Source: an uncultured Alphaproteobacteria bacterium
GTDB lineage: Bacteria; Pseudomonadota; Alphaproteobacteria; Rickettsiales; UBA1997
Assembly: GCA_903837365.1 (NCBI GenBank)
Contig: CAILUF010000062.1
Span: forward strand, 1-5,103
DNA length: 5,103 nucleotides
Direction: 5' to 3'
This document shows, piece after piece, positions 1 to 5,103 of this stretch (its first letter is position 1; every line of letters starts with the position of its first letter). Both the position numbers and the translations under genes were made by a program. The notes below the pieces were generated by a model. It saw nothing but the letters and a program-made list of their open reading frames with translations, did no database searches and was not told where the DNA came from.

Positions 1-1194
1 AATTGCAAGGACTATGCCATGTCTTTTAAAATCAATTTTTTTGTGAAAAATAATATTAAAAAAAATATAAATTATCGCTGGAAAATTTAGTAAACAAAAA
101 ATTTCTTTTACCCTATAATCAATTTTATTTTCACATAAACTCATTACTACCGAAGCAAAAAATATTATCCAAAAAAAATTTAATCGTAATTGATTGGCAT
201 ATTTTTTTATTTGATGATTAGCGCTAATTTTAGAATTTAAAAATTGTTGATAACAAAAAAGTAATAAAAAAACTAAAAAAATTTCTTGACTTAAGAGCCA
301 AAAAAAACCTCGCGAATTTTGATTTAAATAGATTTCACTGATGATTTTATGATCAAGAAATTTATGTGAAAAAAAATGCCAATTAGTAAAATCATTTATA
401 ATCATTTCAACTATTGAGCCTTTGAAAACAAAAGTCCAATAAAGCGATATAACTATCAAATTAATTATTATTCTTATCAAAAAATCTGTAATATTTTTTG
501 ATTTATTCTTTAAAAAAATTAAAAATATTTCACCAAAAAATACCAAAAAAATATTTTGCCATTTTAAAAGAATTAACGAAGAACTTGTAATCGCTAATAT
601 AAAATTATAAATTATTTTTTTATCATTACTTTTAATTGTAAGTAGTGAACTATAAACAATAAAAAATGATATCAAATAATGTTTGTTAAAATTAAATATC
701 GCATCATCACTAAAATTTATAGCAATGAAATAAATAAAAACTTCCGTCAAACATATCAATCCCATACCTACTCTATCATGCCTAAATATTGATTTTTTTA
801 AAATTCTAAAACTTGTAAAACATGTCACAATTCCTAATATCATCATCAATAATTCAGCAACAAGAAAATGATTTAGTTGATATTTATCAATAATACCAAC
901 GCTAAAATTATTAAAAAAATCGCCAAGCATTAATCCTCTTTGATTTGGCAATGTCAAATTTTGCGATCTTAAAATTTGCAAATGATCAAAAGGTAAAAAT
1001 GATCTAATTACTACGCCAAAAACAATAATATAAAAACTTACAACCAAAATATTAAAAGGTTTCGATAAACCTTTTTGAGTATTTTTTAAAAAACTATTAG
1101 TAATTTCTTGCAATAAATTACTAATATTTTTAGCATTTTTTAAACGCAAATCCTCGATTTTTTTGTAAATTTTTAAAAAATCAAAATATATCAT
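1..1194 (-). CDS. Polytopic membrane protein of unknown function, C-terminus cut by the window edge
   Basis: This frame is open from ATG at 1194 to base 1 with no stop, giving 398 visible residues; the C-terminus lies outside the window. An in-frame TAA stands 12 bases before the ATG, so only ATG-1194 or the TTG just before it can start the protein. No Shine-Dalgarno sequence is visible. Residues 1-46 are hydrophilic and lysine-rich, which suggests a cytoplasmic N-terminus. About ten hydrophobic segments follow, near residues 47-66, 110-128, 142-160, 174-187, 196-212, 214-228, 238-258, 296-315, 340-354 and 365-383. Two longer loops (67-109 and 259-295) separate some of them. This layout, with an acidic residue (Asp70) in the first large loop, resembles GT-C glycosyltransferases or polysaccharide polymerases, but I see no diagnostic motif, so function is unassigned. 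Sampled lines average about 20% GC, the lowest in the window, partly because Phe, Ile, Leu, Asn and Lys dominate. It is divergent from icd. Confidence 0.82.
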   Translation of the reverse strand, partial: MIYFDFLKIYKKIEDLRLKNAKNISNLLQEITNSFLKNTQKGLSKPFNILVVSFYIIVFGVVIRSFLPFDHLQILRSQNLTLPNQRGLMLGDFFNNFSVGIIDKYQLNHFLVAELLMMILGIVTCFTSFRILKKSIFRHDRVGMGLICLTEVFIYFIAINFSDDAIFNFNKHYLISFFIVYSSLLTIKSNDKKIIYNFILAITSSSLILLKWQNIFLVFFGEIFLIFLKNKSKNITDFLIRIIINLIVISLYWTFVFKGSIVEMIINDFTNWHFFSHKFLDHKIISEIYLNQNSRGFFWLLSQEIFLVFLLLFCYQQFLNSKISANHQIKKYANQLRLNFFWIIFFASVVMSLCENKIDYRVKEIFCLLNFPAIIYIFFNIIFHKKIDFKRHGIVLAI

Positions 1195-1283
1195 CAATGC
1201 TACAAATTAAAGATTGAAACTTAATTAAGTTTTTTTAAAATATTGATTAATTTTTATTAAACTTTTTTATTATAAAATTCAAA
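1195..1283. promoter_or_regulatory. Divergent intergenic region between the membrane protein gene and icd
   Basis: This 89-bp gap separates two start codons facing away from each other, so it should hold promoters for both genes. For icd, TTGAAA at 1214-1219 and TAAAAT at 1236-1241 are 16 bp apart and resemble sigma-70 hexamers. For the minus-strand gene, a perfect TATAAT lies at 1274-1269, but no good -35 sits at normal distance; TTGTAT at 1295-1290 leaves only 15 bp. Hexamers like these arise easily by chance in DNA this AT-rich, so the region is a sound place for promoters but the exact boxes are uncertain. Confidence 0.4.
1217..1232. repeat. 16-bp perfect palindrome, possible operator
   Basis: AAACTTAATTAAGTTT reads the same on both strands. 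It lies in the divergent gap and overlaps the candidate icd -35 box, a plausible position for a dimeric regulator. However, at this base composition one or two such palindromes are expected by chance in a window of this length, so position is its main support. Confidence 0.25.
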
Positions 1284-2801
1284 ATGACAAATACAATTAC
1301 AATTGCTTACGGTGATGGCATTGGTCCAGAAATCATGGATAGCACTTTAAAAATTCTTCAAGAATCAAAAGCCGATCTTAATTTTAATACCATTGAAGTT
1401 GGGAAAAAAATTTACGAAAAAGGTTTTAATTCCGGACTTACTCCTTCAGCTTGGGAAGATTTAAGTATCACCAAAATTCTTCTTAAAGCTCCGATTACAA
1501 CTCCGCAAGGGGGAGGATATAAAAGCCTTAATGTAACTTTACGAAAAAAGTTAGGATTATTTGCCAATGTTCGTCCCGTAAACTCGATGCATCCTTTTGT
1601 TAAAACAAATTTTCCTAAACTGGATGTTGTTGTTATTCGTGAAAATGAGGAGGATTTATACGCTGGGATTGAACATCGTCAAACTCAACAAACTTATCAA
1701 TGCCTTAAACTGATAACCCAAAAAGGTTGTGAAAAAATTATTCGCTATGCTTTTGAATATGCAGTTGCTAATAATCGCAAAAAAGTTAGTTGTTTTTCAA
1801 AAGATAATATCATGAAACTTACCGATGGTTTATTTCATAAAATATTCAATGAAATCGCTAAAGAATATCCGCAAATTCAAACCGATCATTACATCATCGA
1901 CATAGCTTGCGCTAGGATTGCCACGAAACCTGAAATTTTCGATGTTATAGTTACCTTGAATTTATATGGCGATATAATTTCTGATATTATTGCCGAAATT
2001 TCTGGATCAGTTGGACTGGCTGGATCAGCAAATATTGGTAATGATTATGCAATGTTTGAAGCGATTCACGGCTCAGCTCCTGATATTGCCGATAAGAATA
2101 TCGCTAATCCAACTGGCTTAATTCAAGCATCGATCATGATGCTTAATCATCTCAAGCAAAATCGCCATGCCGAATTAATTCACAATGCACTCTATGCTAC
2201 AATTGAGCAAGGAATTCATACTGCAGATATTTTTAACGAAAATATTAGTAAAAAATTAGTTGGAACTTCGGAATTTACTCAAGCCTTAATTGGCAATTTT
2301 GGCAATATGCCCAAAACTCTAAAATCAGCAAATTTTATAAATGGTGAAGAAATAACTAAAACCAATAATAACACACAAGAATCATCAAAAATTATTATTA
2401 ACAGTTCATTAAATAAAAATGAAATTAAATCATTAATTGGCTTTGATTTATTCATCGATTGGCAAGAAGATTTTGCAAATTTAATTAGCAAAATCAAAAC
2501 ACTCGAAAGTGAAAAATTAGAAATTAAAATGATCAGCTCTATGGGCTTGCTACTCTATCCGCTAATGGATCAACATATGATGCCAAATTACAATCGCGGT
2601 TTAACGATTCTGCGTTTTATTGGCAAAGGAATTACCGGGAAAAATAGTCATGATATAATAAATTTTGACTTAAAAATTTCCAAGCAAGATATTATTGAAA
2701 TGCTAAATTTACTCAACAAAAATGATTTTGATTTTGTAAAATATGAAGGACTTTATCTTTTCGATAATCTACCAGCATTCAGCTCTGGTCAAGGCGAATA
2801 A
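1284..2801 (+). CDS. icd: Isocitrate dehydrogenase, long form with extra C-terminal domain
   Basis: This TCA-cycle enzyme oxidatively decarboxylates isocitrate to 2-oxoglutarate in the cytoplasm. The N-terminal family motif YGDGIGPEI is at residues 9-17. Substrate residues are visible as Ser81, Asn83 and Arg87 in SLNVTLR, Arg97 in NVRP, and Arg119 and Tyr126 in the RENEEDLYAGIE stretch. Lys173 in SKDNIMK matches the catalytic lysine. Asp206, Asp230 and Asp234 (NLYGDIISD) match the metal-binding aspartates. The cofactor loop is HGSAPDI at 262-268. Asp267-Ile268 stand where the NADP-dependent E. coli enzyme has Lys344-Tyr345, which points to NAD preference. After about residue 340 comes an Asn/Lys/Glu/Ser-rich linker, then a domain from about 374 to 505 that the E. 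coli enzyme lacks. Rickettsia enzymes, about 483 aa as I recall, share this architecture and a QGE end. The ATG sits eight residues before the first motif, as expected. No Shine-Dalgarno sequence is seen. It is probably transcribed alone or with the channel gene downstream. Confidence 0.96.
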   Translation: MTNTITIAYGDGIGPEIMDSTLKILQESKADLNFNTIEVGKKIYEKGFNSGLTPSAWEDLSITKILLKAPITTPQGGGYKSLNVTLRKKLGLFANVRPVNSMHPFVKTNFPKLDVVVIRENEEDLYAGIEHRQTQQTYQCLKLITQKGCEKIIRYAFEYAVANNRKKVSCFSKDNIMKLTDGLFHKIFNEIAKEYPQIQTDHYIIDIACARIATKPEIFDVIVTLNLYGDIISDIIAEISGSVGLAGSANIGNDYAMFEAIHGSAPDIADKNIANPTGLIQASIMMLNHLKQNRHAELIHNALYATIEQGIHTADIFNENISKKLVGTSEFTQALIGNFGNMPKTLKSANFINGEEITKTNNNTQESSKIIINSSLNKNEIKSLIGFDLFIDWQEDFANLISKIKTLESEKLEIKMISSMGLLLYPLMDQHMMPNYNRGLTILRFIGKGITGKNSHDIINFDLKISKQDIIEMLNLLNKNDFDFVKYEGLYLFDNLPAFSSGQGE

Positions 2802-2887
2802 ATATAAAAAATCTAAATTGAGCTTGCAAAATTTTATTTATAAAAATAATTTTAAAATTAACATTGACTTAATCTTAACATATTATC
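2802..2887 (+). other. Short gap between icd and the channel gene, with a weak AT hairpin
   Basis: The 86-bp gap is almost entirely A and T. TTATTT (2834-2839) can pair with AAATAA (2844-2849) around a 4-base loop, and outer AAAA/TTTT pairs are possible across a 2-base bulge. With no G or C in the stem and only four T residues after it, it is a poor intrinsic terminator. TTGCAA at 2824-2829 could be a -35 box, but no convincing -10 follows at 17 bp. Readthrough from icd and a separate channel promoter both remain possible. Confidence 0.2.
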
Positions 2888-4144
2888 ATGAAAATTATTG
2901 ATAGCATTGAAAAAACTATTACCAGTCCAAGCCTTTACTGGCAATCGCTCTCCCTGGCTTTATGCTTTATTGCTTCTTATTTTTTTTATAGCTTAATTAA
3001 AGAAAATATTATTCCAAAAATCACTTCATTTTCTAATAATAGCAATGAAGTAACTAGAGTTTTTAGAAGATATTTTTTGCCAATTTTATTCCCCATAATT
3101 TCAATTTGCTTTATTGTCATTGGCTTTGTGATCTACAAACAGTTCTTTCGCGAAGCAATTTTATTTTCAACAACAATCAAACTAATTGCCTTATTTTTAT
3201 TTTTAAGATTCATTCGCGTTTCCGCAAATAGCACTTTCATCGCCAATGCTGTAGGATTATTCTTGATGCCTGCACTCATTTTAGATATTTTTGATATTCT
3301 CGATCCAGCAATTAACTATCTTGACGAGCTATCTTTCAAAATCGGTAAAGTAAGAATTTCTATTTATCTGATCATTAAAGCGATCATTGTTTTAATAATT
3401 GTTTTTTGGCTTTCAAGTTTGATTAGTCGCAAAAGCAAATCTTATATCGACAGCAATAAGAGCATTAAATCAAGCACTAAAAGCATTATCAGTAAATTTA
3501 TTGATATTCTTGTTTATAGCATTGTTGCTTTAATTATTTTAAAAACTTTTGGTTTTGACATGACTACTCTAGCGGTAATTGGAGGTGCGGTTGGCGTGGG
3601 GATTGGATTTGGTTTGCAAAAAATTGCCTCGAATTTTATTAGCGGAATAATTTTACTTTTCGAAAAATCGGTTGAAGTTGGTGATATTGTTGAGCTTGAC
3701 AATGGTTCAATTTACGGAACGGTGAAACATTTCGGTGGACGTTATACTCTTGTTGAATGCACTGATGGTCGTGAATTAATGATTCCTAATGAAGAATTTA
3801 TTATCAACAAGGTTACGAATTGGACTTACTCCAACAACCGCGCTCGCATTGAGATTAAAGTTTCAGTAGCCTATGGCAGTGATTTAGAAAAAGCCAAAGC
3901 CATAATATCTTCTTGCGCTAAGGGTTATTTTCGCTGCATGACTTATCCCGAAGTTGAATGCTACATCACTGATTTTGCCGAAAGTGAAATTAAATTTATT
4001 TTATATTTCTGGATCAATGATATCACCGAAGGAAGATCAAATGCCAAAAGCGATGTCATGAATTTAATCTACAAAAAACTTGAAGAAAATAATATCAAAA
4101 TTCCTCTTCCCCAACGTGAATTAAAAATTACCAATAATTCTTAA
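2888..4144 (+). CDS. MscS-family small-conductance mechanosensitive ion channel
   Basis: This inner-membrane channel should open under membrane tension and release solutes during osmotic downshock. The 418-aa protein has hydrophobic segments near residues 17-37, 63-83, 90-111, 117-138, 157-178 and 204-219, more than the three of minimal E. coli MscS. The pore helix follows: Gly/Ala-rich residues 229-243, including GGAVGVGIGFGLQ, and then KIASNFISGIILLFEKSVEVGD at roughly 245-266, the MscS family signature. The soluble beta domain comes next, with GTVKHFGGRYT (277-287), then DGRELMIPNEEF (293-304) and the NWTYSN stretch (311-316). A C-terminal alpha/beta domain runs to about 410. All expected parts are present, so it looks intact. 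The ATG is the only reasonable start, since the next Met is residue 127; it has no visible Shine-Dalgarno sequence. It lies 86 bp behind icd on the same strand and meets the next gene tail to tail. Family assignment is firm; the subfamily is not. Confidence 0.93.
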   Translation: MKIIDSIEKTITSPSLYWQSLSLALCFIASYFFYSLIKENIIPKITSFSNNSNEVTRVFRRYFLPILFPIISICFIVIGFVIYKQFFREAILFSTTIKLIALFLFLRFIRVSANSTFIANAVGLFLMPALILDIFDILDPAINYLDELSFKIGKVRISIYLIIKAIIVLIIVFWLSSLISRKSKSYIDSNKSIKSSTKSIISKFIDILVYSIVALIILKTFGFDMTTLAVIGGAVGVGIGFGLQKIASNFISGIILLFEKSVEVGDIVELDNGSIYGTVKHFGGRYTLVECTDGRELMIPNEEFIINKVTNWTYSNNRARIEIKVSVAYGSDLEKAKAIISSCAKGYFRCMTYPEVECYITDFAESEIKFILYFWINDITEGRSNAKSDVMNLIYKKLEENNIKIPLPQRELKITNNS

Positions 4145-4163
4145 AAAATTTCTGATATTGCTA

Positions 4164-5009
4164 TTACCACCTAGAAGAACCTCCTCCTCCATTTGATTCA
4201 CCACCTCGTGGACCTCTAAATCCCCCTCCAGGTCCAACTCGAGAAGGAATACTTAGCGAACGACGACTCGGAAGTGAAACTGGATCTCGATATACTTCAG
4301 CAGCTGGCAATCTGAAAGACGGTTGCCGAAGAGAATGTCCATTCGAACCATTAACTGGAAGTTGATTAAAGTTTCCTCCTTGGCTATTTCGATCATTTGC
4401 CGTTCGATTTTTAGGATCTTGCTGTGCTATCGTCGCTAAATCTTTCAAATTCTCTTTACTTAAACCAGCTTCATGTGCTGCTCCAGCTAAAGATTGAAAT
4501 TTATATTGACCATCACTATCTCTCAATTGCAAATTTTCTGCGATTTTTTGCGCCTTAAGTGACAATGAAGTTTGTGATGGCGAATTTTGACTATACTCTG
4601 TTAAATTTTGAACTGTTTTATTTCGCTTTTCATCATCAAGTGGAAGTGCATATGGCGAAACTGGATCCGTTATAAAACCAAGCATATCTGTTATAAAACC
4701 AGGAGGACGATGTCCCGTAAAATATTCACTACCCTCGCTTAATTTAGATGCAGAAGGTTGATTTCGGTATAATCCTGATTCCACTAATTGACGCGAATCA
4801 TTTGTTACATCAGATAATTCATTTTTGCTTGGAACCATTGCATCAAGTAAATTCTTAACTATACTACCAAAGTCATCAGGCTCTTGATTAGGCTTTTTTG
4901 GATTTTCCTTACTTCCCTTATTTTCCCTTCTTTCTTCTGGCATACAAGCTCCGAACAACGCCCCAAAAAAACCAAAAATATCGCCATCTGAATTCTTATT
5001 TTTCCCCAT
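4164..5009 (-). CDS. Uncharacterised hydrophilic protein with Gly/Arg-rich C-terminal tail
   Basis: I do not recognise this 281-aa protein. The ATG at 5009 is preferred; an in-frame TTG at 5018 would add three residues (M-H-I). Neither has a visible Shine-Dalgarno sequence. Residues 11-23 form a short hydrophobic stretch ending in Cys22, too short for a typical transmembrane helix and only a poor lipobox. Residues 24-46 are highly charged and rich in Lys, Glu and Pro. A Ser/Asn/Pro/Gln-rich middle contains a doubled GFITD at 104-108 and 111-115. Residues 148-197 are the only part that looks well folded, probably helical. From about 200 the chain looks disordered, rich in Asn, Gly, Ser, Pro and Arg, ending with GPGGGFRGPRGG and a GGGGSSRW terminus. 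The gene ends in tandem stops, TAA then TAG. Its 3' part reaches about 50% GC, well above its neighbours, mostly from Gly, Pro and Arg codons. Sustained coding without interruption supports a real gene. A secreted or protein-binding role is speculation. Confidence 0.75.
   Translation of the reverse strand: MGKNKNSDGDIFGFFGALFGACMPEERRENKGSKENPKKPNQEPDDFGSIVKNLLDAMVPSKNELSDVTNDSRQLVESGLYRNQPSASKLSEGSEYFTGHRPPGFITDMLGFITDPVSPYALPLDDEKRNKTVQNLTEYSQNSPSQTSLSLKAQKIAENLQLRDSDGQYKFQSLAGAAHEAGLSKENLKDLATIAQQDPKNRTANDRNSQGGNFNQLPVNGSNGHSLRQPSFRLPAAEVYRDPVSLPSRRSLSIPSRVGPGGGFRGPRGGESNGGGGSSRW
4665..4701 (-). repeat. Short in-frame tandem duplication (21-bp period) inside the orphan gene
   Basis: Two 16-bp copies at 4665-4680 and 4686-4701 differ at one base and start 21 bp apart, exactly seven codons. 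They encode GFITD twice, at residues 104-108 and 111-115. The one difference is synonymous (ACA against ACG for Thr). This fits a recent small duplication, or selection to keep the peptide. Confidence 0.6.
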
Positions 5010-5103
5010 AATATGCAAAAAATTTATGTTATTAATGTTAAATTATTATTTTATTTAAGAAGCAATAATTTCTATTTGCACAATTTTTTTTATTAAAAAA
5101 AGT
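5010..5103 (-). promoter_or_regulatory. Upstream region of the orphan minus-strand gene
   Basis: These 94 bases contain no gene that I can see and are about 85% A and T. The promoter of the minus-strand gene should lie here. I find -35-like pieces on the minus strand (TTGTGC and TTGCTT) but no -10 box at normal spacing behind either. The assignment rests on position only. Confidence 0.25.

Noticed and set aside
1..1194. Long AT-rich stretch read as non-coding or decayed DNA
   Set aside because: Codon-by-codon reading of the minus strand shows an uninterrupted frame of 398 codons with regular hydrophobic segments, so it is a partial gene.
2279..2497. 72-codon minus-strand open frame inside icd
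   Set aside because: It lies wholly within a well-supported gene, shows no recognisable motif, and is a shadow of the coding strand.
2828..2853. Intrinsic terminator after icd
   Set aside because: The stem is all A-T with a bulge and only four T residues follow, so it is unlikely to be stable enough; kept only as a note on the gap.
2858..2886. TTAACA and TATTAT, 17 bp apart, resembling a strong promoter just before the channel gene
   Set aside because: TATTAT ends one base before the ATG, so transcription would begin inside the coding region, and the next Met is residue 127. It cannot drive this start.
2864..2886. TTGACT followed by TATTAT
   Set aside because: The spacer is only 11 bp, too short for a sigma-70 promoter.
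3514..3702. 62-codon minus-strand open frame inside the channel gene
   Set aside because: It is antisense to the conserved MscS pore helix region, whose codon pattern explains it.
4938..4982. Possible lipoprotein signal in the orphan protein (hydrophobic stretch ending at Cys22)
   Set aside because: The hydrophobic core is only about 11 residues, two aspartates precede it, and FGAC is a weak lipobox.

Overview
The window is AT-rich bacterial DNA with the standard stop codons, short intergenic gaps and no visible Shine-Dalgarno sequences. The best lineage marker is the isocitrate dehydrogenase gene. It is the long form, with an extra C-terminal domain of about 130 residues, that I know from Rickettsia and from Thermus. 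The wording of its motifs, and its end in QGE, are closest to what I remember of the Rickettsia enzyme. Together with the base composition this suggests an intracellular alphaproteobacterium of the Rickettsiales or a near relative. This is inference from memory, not from a search.

Layout from left to right: (1) A minus-strand gene for a polytopic membrane protein starts at 1194 and runs off the left edge, so its C-terminus is missing. It is open for 398 codons and sampled lines average about 20% GC. (2) A divergent gap of 89 bp (1195-1283) holds a 16-bp palindrome and weak promoter-like hexamers. (3) icd, isocitrate dehydrogenase, 505 aa, plus strand. (4) An 86-bp gap. (5) An MscS-family mechanosensitive channel, 418 aa, plus strand. 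(6) A convergent junction of only 19 bp. (7) A minus-strand gene for a 281-aa hydrophilic protein of low complexity with a Gly/Arg-rich tail. I do not recognise it. (8) 94 bp of AT-rich upstream DNA to the right edge.

The genes do not form an obvious pathway. icd is TCA-cycle housekeeping, and the channel is an osmotic-stress safety valve. The two minus-strand genes are the less conserved parts: an unidentified membrane protein, possibly of glycosyltransferase-C type, and an orphan protein that could be secreted or interact with other proteins. I see no RNA gene, mobile element, CRISPR array or new multi-gene system. The most interesting points are the Asp-Ile cofactor signature in the isocitrate dehydrogenase, which predicts NAD use, and the orphan Gly/Arg-tailed protein.
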